A stretch of 64,000 bases of DNA from Exiguobacterium oxidotolerans JCM 12280 (GCF_000702625.1 NZ_JNIS01000001.1:2360001-2424000); one strand, 5' to 3'. Shown: positions 25,140-34,853, counted from the first letter of the stretch. Program-made: numbers and translations. The notes: generated by a model from the letters alone, not told the origin.

Positions 25140-26495
25140 ATGGCTGCCATTACGAAACCGAAACAAACGGACCCGACACCGGAACTACAAACGAATCACC
25201 GCAAAATTGCTTCGTTGATTTCAATTGTGCCAGGTTTGGGGCAACTGTATAATAAACAATTTTTAAAAGGCGCGATATTCTTTATCGTCGTCCTGTCATA
25301 TTTTTTAGTCAATTTTGATTTGTTTTTTAAAGGAGCCGGGAATGGACCAGGGGATCGCGGTGCGATCTGGGGTCTGATTACACTCGGTGAGGTAGCAGGC
25401 GTAAGGGGAGATCACTCGATTTTCTTAATGGTCGAGGGAATCATCGCGTTGATTTTACTTGTGTTTGGTATCGCCATTTACGTCTGGAACTTTATCGATG
25501 CGTATCGCATCGGTAAAATGCGTGATTTAAATGTAGAAGTACCTTCATTGAAAATGCAGCTACGGAATTTCCGTGATAACGGCTTCCCGTATGCCATGCT
25601 GATCCCATCGTTGGTACTACTCGTCTTCACAGTCGTTTTACCGTTGATTTTTACATTCTTGATTGCTTTTACGAACTATAAATTCAATAACTCGCCACCA
25701 GCCAAGCTCGTCGACTGGATTGGCATTCAAAACTTCTTGAACATTTTCACGGTCGATATTTTCCGTGATACGTTCATCAGTGTGTTAGGTTGGACGCTCG
25801 TCTGGACAGTTGCTTCGACGACAGGTGTCATCGCAATCGGGATTGGGCTTGCTGTTCTCCTGAACCAAAAAGGTTTGAAAGGAAAACGCTTTTTCCGTTC
25901 AGTGTTGATTTTATCGTGGGCCGTACCAGCCTTCATCACGATCTTGATTTTCCGTTCGATGTTCAATGAAACGTTTGGTGTCTTTAACACGACATTGCTC
26001 CCGGCAATCGGGTTAAGTGGTGGTGTCGAGTGGATGACTGATCCGACGTACACTCGTCTCGCACTGATCGGGATTCAGTGGTGGCTTGGATTCCCGTACA
26101 TCATGACATTGACGACAGGAATCTTACAATCGATTCCGGAAGATTTATATGAAGCGGCGACGATTGACGGGGCAACTTCAGGTGAAAAATTCCGTTTGAT
26201 CACGTTGCCGATGATTTTATTCGCGACAGCACCAATTTTAATTACGCAATACACGTTTAACTTTAATAACTTCAACATCATCTATCTCTTTAACAATGGT
26301 GGACCGGCTGTACCGGGACAATCTGCGGGTGGAACCGATATCTTAATCTCCTGGATCTATAAGCTATCGCTCGGTTCGAATCCACAGTATGGTTTCGCAG
26401 CAGCGATTACACTCGTACTGTCGTTCTTCATCATGACGATTGCCGTCATTCAGTTTAAACGTTCAAAATCATTCAAAGATGAGGATATGATCTAA
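25140..26495 (+). CDS. mdxF: maltodextrin ABC transporter permease MdxF
   Basis: 451 residues from the ATG at 25140 (AAAGGAGA upstream). About eight membrane segments; the permease EAA loop is YEAATIDGATSGEKF followed by ITLPMI, as in MalF. The N-terminal part (ISIVPGLGQLYNKQFLKGA) is a hydrophobic extension common in Bacillales MdxF. Forms the channel with MdxG. Its TAA overlaps the mdxG ATG by one base. Confidence 0.92.
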   Translation: MAAITKPKQTDPTPELQTNHRKIASLISIVPGLGQLYNKQFLKGAIFFIVVLSYFLVNFDLFFKGAGNGPGDRGAIWGLITLGEVAGVRGDHSIFLMVEGIIALILLVFGIAIYVWNFIDAYRIGKMRDLNVEVPSLKMQLRNFRDNGFPYAMLIPSLVLLVFTVVLPLIFTFLIAFTNYKFNNSPPAKLVDWIGIQNFLNIFTVDIFRDTFISVLGWTLVWTVASTTGVIAIGIGLAVLLNQKGLKGKRFFRSVLILSWAVPAFITILIFRSMFNETFGVFNTTLLPAIGLSGGVEWMTDPTYTRLALIGIQWWLGFPYIMTLTTGILQSIPEDLYEAATIDGATSGEKFRLITLPMILFATAPILITQYTFNFNNFNIIYLFNNGGPAVPGQSAGGTDILISWIYKLSLGSNPQYGFAAAITLVLSFFIMTIAVIQFKRSKSFKDEDMI

Positions 26496-27328
26496 TGAGA
26501 AAACAAAACCGAATCAATATGGCGTTGTCATACCTCATTTTGACGATCGCCTCGATTATTATCGTCTATCCACTGCTTTGGGTTGTCGGGACTTCGCTCA
26601 ACCCGGGAAAAAGTATTACTTCGGACATCTTCCCAAGTAATCCGACACTCATCCATTACTTCGATCTGTTTGATGCGACGCAAACGGATTACGGCATGTG
26701 GTATCTCAACACAATCAAGATTGCTGTCATCACGATGGTCGTCTCGGTCGCATTGATTACGTTAACGGGCTATATCTTTTCGCGTTATCGGTTTGTCGGG
26801 CGAAAAAATTCATTAATTTTGTTCCTCGTCTTGCAGATGGTCCCGCAATTCGTCGCGATCATCGCGATTTATGTGTTGCTTAACATGCTCGATTTGTTCG
26901 ATACACATCTTGCGTTGATTCTTTTATACTCTGGTGGAGCGATTCCGATGAATACGTATCTCGCCAAAGGATATTTTGATACAATACCAAAAGAGCTAGA
27001 TGAAGCGGCACGAATGGATGGGGCAGGTCATCTTCGGATTTTCTGGCAAATCATCCTTCCGCTTGCTAAACCAATGGTTGCTGTCATCGCTTTGTTCAAT
27101 TTCATGGCACCGTTCAATGATTTCATCTTGGCGTCACTCGTTCTCCGTTCGCCGGAGAAACAGACGCTTGCGGTCGGATTATACAACATGGTTTCTGAGC
27201 AATTCGATAACAACTTCACGTTGTTTGCGGCAGGTGCCGTTTTATCTGCAGTCCCAATCGTCCTTCTGTTCTTCGCCTTCCAGCGCTACTTCGTATCTGG
27301 ATTGACGGCAGGTGGAACGAAAGGGTAA
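26495..27328 (+). CDS. mdxG: maltodextrin ABC transporter permease MdxG
   Basis: 277 residues, six membrane segments, EAA loop ELDEAARMDGAGHLRIF and ILPLAKP as in MalG. Partner of MdxF in the importer. Start ATG overlaps the mdxF stop (TAATG). Confidence 0.92.
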   Translation: MRKQNRINMALSYLILTIASIIIVYPLLWVVGTSLNPGKSITSDIFPSNPTLIHYFDLFDATQTDYGMWYLNTIKIAVITMVVSVALITLTGYIFSRYRFVGRKNSLILFLVLQMVPQFVAIIAIYVLLNMLDLFDTHLALILLYSGGAIPMNTYLAKGYFDTIPKELDEAARMDGAGHLRIFWQIILPLAKPMVAVIALFNFMAPFNDFILASLVLRSPEKQTLAVGLYNMVSEQFDNNFTLFAAGAVLSAVPIVLLFFAFQRYFVSGLTAGGTKG

Positions 27329-27347
27329 TAAAGGAGGAATTAGCGGC

Positions 27348-28877
27348 ATGAGACGAGGCGTAATGCTTCTCTTCTTGCCGCTTCTCTTGTCTTTCGGACT
27401 ATTTCCGCAGACGAGTGAAGCAGCAAATTGGGAAAAGGAACGAATGTATTTTATTATGGTCGACCGGTTTGAGAACGGGAAAACGAGTAATGATATCGAT
27501 GTGAACAAAGACGATCCGAAAGCTTATCATGGTGGTGATTTGGCAGGGGTGACGAAACGCCTTGATTACATAAAAGATGAAGGATTCACGTCAATCTGGT
27601 TGACACCGGTCTTTAAGAATCGACCGAATGGCTATCATGGCTACTGGACGGAGGATTATTATGAAATCGATCCCCATTTCGGAACAAAAGAAGAATTTAA
27701 AACATTGGTCGACGAAGCACACGAGCGCGACATCAAAGTTGTTCTTGATTTAGTTGTCAATCATCTCGGACCAAATCATCCACTTGTTGAGAAAAAGCCG
27801 GATTGGTTCCATGAAGAACAACCGATTATGAATTGGAACAATCAAGTCGAAGTCGAAAACAACTGGTTATTTGATTTGCCAGATTTCAATACTGAAAATC
27901 CAGAAGTCGTCGATTATTTGGTTGACGTCGCGAATTACTGGGTCGATGAGACAGGAATCGATGGGTATCGTCTCGATACGGTCCGTCATGTTCCGCCGGC
28001 ATTTTGGAAGAAGTTCATTCCGGCCGTCAAAGAAAAACATCCGGACTTATTTTTACTCGGAGAGGTATTCGATGGTGATCCGCGAAAGATTGCGACCTAT
28101 TCAGAGCTCGGATTTGATTCTGTGACGAACTTTCCTTTCTATTACGGGATAAAAGATCAATTTGCCCGCAAAAATGGTTCAGCGGAAGAACTCGATTCAG
28201 TTTATAATCGAGATATCACATTTAATCCGAAAGCGATGTCGCTCGCGACATTCATTGATAATCATGATTTGAAACGATTCATTACAGAAGCGAAAATCGG
28301 TGGAACTTCAGATGAAGAACGCCAATTACGCCTCGCGTTATTCGCCCTATATGCTGCTCCAGGTATGCCGGTCGTCTATCAAGGAACGGAAGTCGCCATG
28401 CCGGGTGGTGAAGATCCGGGGAACCGGATGATGATGGAGTTTGATAAAAATGAAAAGATGCAGGAGTATGTAAAAACGTTGAATCAGATGCGTCAAGACT
28501 ACCCAGCGTTCGCTACAGGGAAGCAACGTTTGTTAGGAAAGACGGATCATATGGCAGTATATGCTCGAGAATCAAAAAATCAGACGGCGATTTACGCAAT
28601 CAATCTAGGAGAGAAGAAAACGACGATGCGGATTAAAGCTTCTGAAATCGGTGATGATCAACGTCTGCGAGGTTTATTATTTTCCGATCTCGTCCGACAA
28701 GATGGAGATGCCTATGAAATTACATTGGATGGCAGTAGTGCGAATGGATATATCTTAGAAGATTCTCAAGTGAACTGGTGGTCACTTGTTGCGATTGGAT
28801 CCATTGCCCCAATCCTTGCGTTGATTCTTCTCTTGGTCCATCGGAGACGCGTCAATCGTTCGAACGAAAAACAATAA
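27348..28877 (+). CDS. secreted, C-terminally membrane-anchored alpha-amylase (GH13)
   Basis: 509 residues from the ATG at 27348 with AAGGAGG upstream. The N-terminal signal peptide ends near QTSEAA. GH13 barrel residues: the Asp in DGYRLDTVRH, the Glu in LLGEVFDGD and the Asp in FIDNHDLKRF. After a C-terminal beta domain, a hydrophobic helix (WWSLVAIGSIAPILALILLL) and a basic tail RRRVNR follow, so the enzyme should stay on the outer face of the membrane, feeding maltodextrins to MdxE. It follows mdxG by 19 bp in the same operon. Confidence 0.9.
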   Translation: MRRGVMLLFLPLLLSFGLFPQTSEAANWEKERMYFIMVDRFENGKTSNDIDVNKDDPKAYHGGDLAGVTKRLDYIKDEGFTSIWLTPVFKNRPNGYHGYWTEDYYEIDPHFGTKEEFKTLVDEAHERDIKVVLDLVVNHLGPNHPLVEKKPDWFHEEQPIMNWNNQVEVENNWLFDLPDFNTENPEVVDYLVDVANYWVDETGIDGYRLDTVRHVPPAFWKKFIPAVKEKHPDLFLLGEVFDGDPRKIATYSELGFDSVTNFPFYYGIKDQFARKNGSAEELDSVYNRDITFNPKAMSLATFIDNHDLKRFITEAKIGGTSDEERQLRLALFALYAAPGMPVVYQGTEVAMPGGEDPGNRMMMEFDKNEKMQEYVKTLNQMRQDYPAFATGKQRLLGKTDHMAVYARESKNQTAIYAINLGEKKTTMRIKASEIGDDQRLRGLLFSDLVRQDGDAYEITLDGSSANGYILEDSQVNWWSLVAIGSIAPILALILLLVHRRRVNRSNEKQ

Positions 28878-28911
28878 AATACATTTGTAGGGAAATGATG
28901 AGGTGAAGGGG

Positions 28912-29943
28912 ATGCAAGTCACAATTAAAGACGTCGCTAGGGAAGCGAACGTCGCACCATCGACGGTCTCACGTGTCATCGCGAATAGTCCGCGAATCAG
29001 TCAAAAAACAAAAGAACGTGTTCGACAAGCAATGGAAGATCTCGGTTATTATCCGAACGTCCATGCTCGGAGTTTAGCGAACCGGACGACGCAAGCAATT
29101 GGTCTCGTCATGCCGAGCGCAGCGACGAAAACACTCCAAAACCCATTCTTTTCAGAAGTCATCCGTGGCATCAGTACGAAAGCGCATCAAAACGGGTACT
29201 CGCTTTATATGACGACAGGCGTGTCGGAAGAAGAAGTATATGAGGGCGTCGTCTCGATGGTTCAGGGCCGTCGCGTCGACGGAGTTGTCGTTTTATATTC
29301 AAGAACCGATGATAAAGTCGTCCAATTTCTTCAAGAATCGAAGTTTCCCTTCGTCGTCGTCGGGAAACCGTTCAGTGACTCATCACAAGTCACGTATGTC
29401 GATACGGATAATTACCTGGCCGGTCGTGAAGTGACGAAGTATTTGCATCAGCTCGGGCATGAATGTATTGCCTTCGTGGGCGGATCACAAGACTTAGCGG
29501 TCACGCAAGAACGCGTAGGCGGATATAAAACGGCTTTAATGGAAGAGGGTCTTCCGGTCGAAGATAACTATATCGTCAGTGCACCCTTCATGACGACTGG
29601 TGGGGCTGACGCCGTTAAACGATTGATGTCACTCGATCATCCGCCGACTGCGGTCGTCGTCAGTGATGATATGATGGCGCTCGGCGTCATGAGTACGTTG
29701 AATGAGATGGGGATTAGTGTCCCGGACCAAATGGCGGTCGTCAGTTTCAATAACCTGTTCATCGCTGAGTTTTCGAGTCCGCCATTGACATCGGTCGAAA
29801 TCAATATCTTTGGTCTAGGGTTTGAGGCGACGAATTGTTTGATTGAACAAATCAATGAAGATGCGACGCCGTATGGTAAACGTGTCATCGTCCCGCATTA
29901 CCTCGTCGTTCGTCAATCTTGCGGGGGTTCGAAAAACGAATGA
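28912..29943 (+). CDS. malR: LacI family maltose regulator MalR
   Basis: 343 residues. The N-terminal helix-turn-helix TIKDVAREANVAPSTVSRVI is followed by a LacI hinge (ARSLANRTTQ) and a periplasmic-binding-like ligand domain (VDGVVVLYSR, HECIAFVGGS). Start at ATG 28912 with GAGGTG 6 nt upstream; GTG 28903 is possible. As last gene of the mdx operon it is the likely binder of the TGCAAWCGATTGCA palindromes at 23315, 23432 and 30077, which would make it autoregulatory. Confidence 0.88.
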   Translation: MQVTIKDVAREANVAPSTVSRVIANSPRISQKTKERVRQAMEDLGYYPNVHARSLANRTTQAIGLVMPSAATKTLQNPFFSEVIRGISTKAHQNGYSLYMTTGVSEEEVYEGVVSMVQGRRVDGVVVLYSRTDDKVVQFLQESKFPFVVVGKPFSDSSQVTYVDTDNYLAGREVTKYLHQLGHECIAFVGGSQDLAVTQERVGGYKTALMEEGLPVEDNYIVSAPFMTTGGADAVKRLMSLDHPPTAVVVSDDMMALGVMSTLNEMGISVPDQMAVVSFNNLFIAEFSSPPLTSVEINIFGLGFEATNCLIEQINEDATPYGKRVIVPHYLVVRQSCGGSKNE

Positions 29944-29952
29944 AAACCAGTG

Positions 29953-29994
29953 ACTTCATCTCGCCCGGAACGGGGATCGAGATGAAGTTTTTTT
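29953..29994 (+). terminator. intrinsic terminator after malR
   Basis: ACTTCATCTCG/CGAGATGAAGT stem followed by seven T. Confidence 0.9.
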
Positions 29995-30042
29995 GTGCTG
30001 TGAACAAAAACTAGTAGGAAACCAAAGTGGAAAGTAAGTTAT

Positions 30043-30056
30043 TGGGAACGGTTTCA
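30043..30056. promoter_or_regulatory. cre site upstream of mapA
   Basis: TGGGAACGGTTTCA matches the CcpA consensus TGNNARCGNWWWCA at every defined position. It lies 30 bp upstream of the mapA -35. Confidence 0.7.
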
Positions 30057-30076
30057 CAAAAAGAAATTTATTTTCG

Positions 30077-30113
30077 TGCAAACGATTGCATTAGTGTGTT
30101 TTATGTGTAAAAT
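30077..30113 (+). promoter_or_regulatory. mapA promoter with overlapping MalR-type operator
   Basis: Operator TGCAAACGATTGCA (30077-30090) overlaps the -35 TTGCAT (30086-30091), which is followed by 16 bp and TAAAAT (30108-30113). Repressor binding would exclude RNA polymerase. Confidence 0.7.
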
Positions 30114-30196
30114 AAAGAATGTACAGAAATATTGAAACGCTTACAAATGACGCTGAAAGCGTTCGAAATCGGCAATGATAAAAGGAGCGACTACTG

Positions 30197-32497
30197 ATGA
30201 AACGATTATTTGATGTGAATGAGTGGAAAATCATAGAACAGGGATTTCATCCCGAGGATAACCGTCTCGCCGAATCGATGACTTCGATTGGGAATGGACA
30301 TATGGGGATGCGTGGAAATTTTGAAGAAGATTACTCAGGAGATACACACCAAGGGATGTATGTGGCAGGTGTCTATTATCCGGATAAAACACGTGTCGGC
30401 TGGTGGAAAAATGGCTATCCCGAGTACTTCGCAAAGGTATTGAACGCAGTCAACATCATGGGTGTACGTGTTTCGATCAATGGTAAGAATGTCGATTTGA
30501 ACGAGTGGGAAGTCGTCGATTTTAAGCGTGAACTCGACATGCAACACGGTGTTTTGACACGAACGATGTTGCTGAAGAATGGTGTCGAAGAGACGAAGAT
30601 TGAATCGACACGATTCTTCTCAATCGTCACAAAGGAAATCGCAGCACTCCGTTATACGGTCACACCAATCAACTTTGAAGCGGAAATCATCATCGAGTCG
30701 TATCTTGATGCGGACGTCGAGAACGAGGATTCGAACTACGATGAAAAATTCTGGCTCCCGATCGAACATGGAACGGAAGAACGTTTCGGATATGTCACGT
30801 CGAAAACAAAAAAACTCGATTGGCATGTAACGGCGGCGATGATTACAGATGTTGAAGGCGCAATTTGTGAAGTCGTTGAAGGCACATCACAATATGTGGC
30901 GAACCGCTTTACGAAACAAGTCGAATCGGGTGAAGCAGCGACGGTTGAAAAAGTAGTCGCCCTCGTGACGAACCGTGATTATGAAGTCGAAGATTTACTG
31001 GAGCAAGCAATGAAGCGTGTCAATGAAGCGTTCGAACTGGGATTCGATGCCGTCCTCGCACAGCATGAGGCCGCTTGGTTGAAGCACTGGGAAGAAGCAG
31101 ACGTTAAAATCGAAGGAGACGTCGAAGCGCAACAAGGGATTCGCTTCAACATCTTCCATATGTTCCAAACCTATACTGGAGAAGATTCACGTCTGAACAT
31201 CGGACCGAAAGGATTCACTGGTGAAAAATACGGTGGCGCGACCTACTGGGATACGGAAGCTTATTGTCTCAACTTCTACCTTGCGACATCCAAACCTGAC
31301 GTCGCGTGGAACTTGCTGAAATACCGTCACAATCAGTTGCCGCAAGCAAAAGAGAATGCGGACAAGAACGTCGGTATGAAAGGTGCACTCTATCCGATGG
31401 TCACGATGAACGGGGAAGAGTGTCACAACGAGTGGGAAATCACCCATGAAGAAATTCACCGGAACGGCGCGATTGCGCATGCGATTTATAACTATACGAA
31501 CTACACAGGGGATACGTCATACCTCGGACAATACGGGTTTGAAGTCCTTGTCGAAATTGCGCGGTACTGGGCGAGCCGTGTCAACTATGTCCCGCAAAAA
31601 GACGTCTACATGATCCTTGGTGTGACAGGACCGAATGAATATGAAAATAACGTCAACAATAACTGGTACACGAACTTGATGGCAGCATGGTGCCTTGAAT
31701 ACGCGCAAACCGTCCATCGTCATTTAGCGGACAACGAGCCGGATCGTCTAGCCGAATTGATGCATCAATTAGCATTGACGGACGAAGAGCTTGCGCAGTG
31801 GGCCGACATCGATCAAAAAATGTATTATCCAAAAGATGAGACGGAGCCGGCAGTTTTCATGCAACAAGACGGTTTCATGGATAAAGAACAAATCATGGTG
31901 GCTGATCTTGATCCGAAACACCTGCCGCTCAATCAGAACTGGTCGTGGGACCGTGTTCTCCGGTCGGTCTTCATTAAACAAGCGGACGTCCTGCAAGGAC
32001 TTTACTTCTTGACGGATCGTTTCTCGATCGAACAAAAGAAAGCGAACTTCGATTTCTATGAACCGCGTACGGTGCATGAATCGTCGCTCTCACCTTGTAT
32101 CTATTCCATTATTGCCGCTGAAGTCGGATATGAAGAAAAGGCGGTTGAATTGTATCAACGTTCTGCGCGCCTTGATCTGGATAACTACAACAATGATACG
32201 GAAGACGGTCTCCACATCACGTCGATGGTCGGATCATGGATGTCGATCGTGCATGGTTTTGCCGGACTCCGTGTTCAAGAAGGAGTATTATCCTTCAATC
32301 CGATGTTACCGCAAGGCTGGACGAGTTATTCGTTCCGGATGCAGTGGCGCGGCCACCATATCCATATTCACGTCAAACAAAATGAAATCTCAATCGAGCA
32401 ATCTGCAGGTGAAGCATTCTCGTTGAAACTCCATAATCAAGTCGTTGACGTACCAGCTGAAGGTAGCGTCACGGTTCCGTCTTCGATGACGGTCTAA
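30197..32497 (+). CDS. mapA: maltose phosphorylase (GH65)
   Basis: 766 residues, the usual length of GH65 maltose phosphorylases, which convert maltose and phosphate to beta-glucose-1-phosphate and glucose in the cytoplasm. Seen: an N-terminal beta-sandwich beginning DVNEWKIIEQGF with SIGNGHMGMRGNFEE, and in the helical barrel the catalytic Glu in GVTGPNEYENNV. AAAGGAG precedes the ATG. It is monocistronic with its own operator and terminator; a beta-phosphoglucomutase gene, often next to mapA, is not in this window. Confidence 0.93.
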   Translation: MKRLFDVNEWKIIEQGFHPEDNRLAESMTSIGNGHMGMRGNFEEDYSGDTHQGMYVAGVYYPDKTRVGWWKNGYPEYFAKVLNAVNIMGVRVSINGKNVDLNEWEVVDFKRELDMQHGVLTRTMLLKNGVEETKIESTRFFSIVTKEIAALRYTVTPINFEAEIIIESYLDADVENEDSNYDEKFWLPIEHGTEERFGYVTSKTKKLDWHVTAAMITDVEGAICEVVEGTSQYVANRFTKQVESGEAATVEKVVALVTNRDYEVEDLLEQAMKRVNEAFELGFDAVLAQHEAAWLKHWEEADVKIEGDVEAQQGIRFNIFHMFQTYTGEDSRLNIGPKGFTGEKYGGATYWDTEAYCLNFYLATSKPDVAWNLLKYRHNQLPQAKENADKNVGMKGALYPMVTMNGEECHNEWEITHEEIHRNGAIAHAIYNYTNYTGDTSYLGQYGFEVLVEIARYWASRVNYVPQKDVYMILGVTGPNEYENNVNNNWYTNLMAAWCLEYAQTVHRHLADNEPDRLAELMHQLALTDEELAQWADIDQKMYYPKDETEPAVFMQQDGFMDKEQIMVADLDPKHLPLNQNWSWDRVLRSVFIKQADVLQGLYFLTDRFSIEQKKANFDFYEPRTVHESSLSPCIYSIIAAEVGYEEKAVELYQRSARLDLDNYNNDTEDGLHITSMVGSWMSIVHGFAGLRVQEGVLSFNPMLPQGWTSYSFRMQWRGHHIHIHVKQNEISIEQSAGEAFSLKLHNQVVDVPAEGSVTVPSSMTV

Positions 32498-32531
32498 ACG
32501 TTAGGACGAATCGGATCCATAGGCTTAAAAC

Positions 32532-32588
32532 GAAACCGGACGATTTTCGAAATTCTTGTTGAATCTCGAAAAATCGTCCGGTTTCTTT
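32532..32588 (+). terminator. intrinsic terminator after mapA
   Basis: A long stem GAAACCGGACGATTTTCGA paired with TCGAAAAATCGTCCGGTTTC, followed by TTTG. Confidence 0.85.
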
Positions 32589-32733
32589 GTCATTTTCGTT
32601 TAGTCATCGTGCTGACACATGAAAGCGCTACCGAAAAAAGAAATCAATTTCTTTCGCATTCTTGACTATCCGCTGTCATTTGTTATGTGCTAAAGTGTTC
32701 CAAGATAGTTCAAGCAGGAGAGGAGAACGAGGT

Positions 32734-33585
32734 GTGACAGCAGTTGTGAAGGAAAATATTTTAAAGGTAATGGTCGCTTCGATTGGTGGGTTCGTCATTG
32801 CGGTCGCAATGAACTGGTTCTTGATTCCAAGTGGCGTTTATTCGACAGGATTTACGGGGCTTGCCCAGATTCTGACTCAGGTTTTACAGGACACGGCATT
32901 TGCGTTTGGTGAGAACGTTTGGTTTTTAGCCCTCAATATCCCATTGATCATTTTGGCGTGGATTATGCTCGGTCGTAGCTTTACGATCATTACGCTGATT
33001 TCTGTTTTAGCGACAACGATCTTTATCGGTTTGATTCCACAATATGCTGTCATTCCGGGTGACCAAACATTAAACGCAGTCTTTGGTGGTGTCTTGCTTG
33101 CGATTGGAACAGGAATCACGATTAAATTCGGTGCGTCGACCGGTGGCTTCGATATCGTCGCCTTAATTTTTGCCCGGTTCTCGGACCGAAGTGTCGGTCT
33201 TTATTTATTCGTTTTGAATTTTTTGATTGCCATCCTTGCCGGCGCATTGTTCGGTTGGTCGACAGCACTCTATACGATTGTCTTTATCTACGTGACGTCG
33301 AAAGTGGTCGATGAGATTCATACAAGCAATCAGCGCCTGACAATCTTCATCATCACGAACCATGCCGATGATATCACGATGGCACTGCACCAACATATCA
33401 TTCGCGGAATCACGCAGATGCCGTCGATCGGAACGTATTCACGGGCCGAAAAATCGACGCTGATGATGGTCATCGAACGACATGAACTGCGGGATATCGA
33501 ACGGATTTGCCGTGACGCGGATGAAACCGTCTTTATCAATGTCGTACCAACCGATTCAGTCGTTGGTTACTTCCGAAAAGGATAG
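32734..33585 (+). CDS. YitT family membrane protein (DUF161/DUF2179)
   Basis: 283 residues from the GTG at 32734 (AGGAGA 7 nt upstream). About six membrane segments (IPSGVYSTGFTGLAQIL, KFGASTGGFDIVALI) are followed by a C-terminal cytosolic DUF2179 domain (IITNHADDITMALHQHI, GTYSRAEKSTLMMVI). Bacillales carry several paralogues of unknown function. A weak cre-like TGAAAGCGCTACCG lies near 32620, with two mismatches. Single gene. Confidence 0.85.
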   Translation: MTAVVKENILKVMVASIGGFVIAVAMNWFLIPSGVYSTGFTGLAQILTQVLQDTAFAFGENVWFLALNIPLIILAWIMLGRSFTIITLISVLATTIFIGLIPQYAVIPGDQTLNAVFGGVLLAIGTGITIKFGASTGGFDIVALIFARFSDRSVGLYLFVLNFLIAILAGALFGWSTALYTIVFIYVTSKVVDEIHTSNQRLTIFIITNHADDITMALHQHIIRGITQMPSIGTYSRAEKSTLMMVIERHELRDIERICRDADETVFINVVPTDSVVGYFRKG

Positions 33586-33587
33586 AA

Positions 33588-33645
33588 CAAAAAAACGCAT
33601 CTTCTTGAGTAACGACATTTGTCGGTCAAGGGGATGCGTTTTTTT
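33588..33645. terminator. bidirectional terminator
   Basis: AAAAAACGCATC/GATGCGTTTTTTT arms around a roughly 30-nt loop, between two convergent genes. Confidence 0.85.
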
Positions 33646-33649
33646 AACA

Positions 33650-34459
33650 TCAAGCGAGTCCGAGGACATGCTTCAAATAATAGGCGATGCCATCTTCTTC
33701 ATTTCGTTTTGTTGTCCCGTTCGCGAGTAATTTGAGTGGTCCGATCGCATTGCCCATCGCGACACCGTGCCCCGCATACTCAATCATTTCTAAATCGTTT
33801 TCTTCGTCACCGAAAGCAACGATTTGTTTCTGTTCAATTCCGAGATGTCGTGCGATTTGCTCAAGACCAATCGCTTTGCTCGTTCCTTTACGCATGACTT
33901 CGACCATATACTCGGGCTTGATCCACTGACGGTTCAAGACGGTCTCGGCATGAATGTCTGACAGCTCCGACCGGATTTCGTTAACGTGTTCACCCTTGGC
34001 ATGAATCAACAGGGAGGTCGGTTCATGTTGGAGCAGCCTCCGCAAATCACCAGTCGTCACGGACAGGGCATGGTCTGTATAAAATTCGTAAATCCCGACC
34101 GGATCACGTTGGAAATAGACATGATCGGTCACTTCACAGACGATGTTTTGTGTTTTCGTATCAGCAACGGACTCGAGAATATGTTGCACGGTTTTTAACG
34201 GAATCGGATGATGACTGACTTGAAAGTGGGGATCATTCGGATGATGAACGAAACCTCCATTGAAATTAACGATTGGTGTCGTTAAACCAAGTTCTTCATA
34301 GTAGCGCTTCGCGTGGCGAAACGGACGACCTGTCGCGATGACGACTTCATGACCATTTTCACGCGCTTTGTGCAGTGCGGCAATATTTGCAGGACTGATC
34401 GTCTTGTCGTCTTTTAAGAGTGTACCGTCGAGGTCGACGGCAATAAGATGACGTTTCAT
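33650..34459 (-). CDS. Cof-type HAD phosphatase
   Basis: 269 residues of the HAD superfamily, Cof/YbjI group with a C2 cap. Motif I VDLDGTLLKDD, motif II VIATGRPF, motif III a conserved Lys in GTSKAIGLEQ, motif IV FGDEENDLEMI. Such enzymes dephosphorylate sugar phosphates or flavin nucleotides; the substrate is not predictable. Single gene, convergent with yitT-like. No link to the maltose region is visible beyond proximity. Confidence 0.85.
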   Translation of the reverse strand: MKRHLIAVDLDGTLLKDDKTISPANIAALHKARENGHEVVIATGRPFRHAKRYYEELGLTTPIVNFNGGFVHHPNDPHFQVSHHPIPLKTVQHILESVADTKTQNIVCEVTDHVYFQRDPVGIYEFYTDHALSVTTGDLRRLLQHEPTSLLIHAKGEHVNEIRSELSDIHAETVLNRQWIKPEYMVEVMRKGTSKAIGLEQIARHLGIEQKQIVAFGDEENDLEMIEYAGHGVAMGNAIGPLKLLANGTTKRNEEDGIAYYLKHVLGLA

Positions 34460-34655
34460 ACATTCACCAACTTCGCTTTAGATTCTTTCCTCATTACTTT
34501 AGCATATGGACCGGTAGAAAACAGGGAAGTGACTGTTTTGAACAAAAAGGAAAACGCTTAAAAAAATCCGATTAAAGCTGTCGGATGATTTAAAAAATGA
34601 TATACTACGAGACGTAGGACTAATAAAAGTAAGTTATGGAAATGGAGGGGAAAGA

Positions 34656-34850
34656 ATGCGTTTTCTCGTTACATTCTTTTGGTCGTTCTTACTCGTGAAC
34701 ACAGCTGTGTTCATCGTATCAGCGGTCGATGCAGTTACGTATAACTTTGGATTTGCGACAGCGATGTCAGTCGTGACGTCACTTGTTGTCTTCGCACTTG
34801 ATGCAGTCAACGAAGATCTTGGTCTTGGTCAAGGGACAAAGGCAGAATAA
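34656..34850 (+). CDS. small membrane protein, DUF2929/YjzD family
   Basis: 64 residues with two hydrophobic segments (TFFWSFLLVNTAVFIVSAV; FATAMSVVTSLVVFAL). The start MRFLVTFFWSFLL recalls the YjzD/DUF2929 family of Bacillales, whose function is unknown. Ribosome binding site GGAGGGGAAAG just before the ATG, and a terminator directly after it, support a real gene. The 196-bp gap upstream presumably holds its promoter; nothing else is seen there. Confidence 0.75.
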   Translation: MRFLVTFFWSFLLVNTAVFIVSAVDAVTYNFGFATAMSVVTSLVVFALDAVNEDLGLGQGTKAE

Positions 34851-34853
34851 CTT

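Noticed and set aside
32617-32632. cre site upstream of the yitT-like gene
   Set aside because: TGAAAGCGCTACCG has two mismatches to the consensus and no clear promoter beside it; mentioned only as weak.
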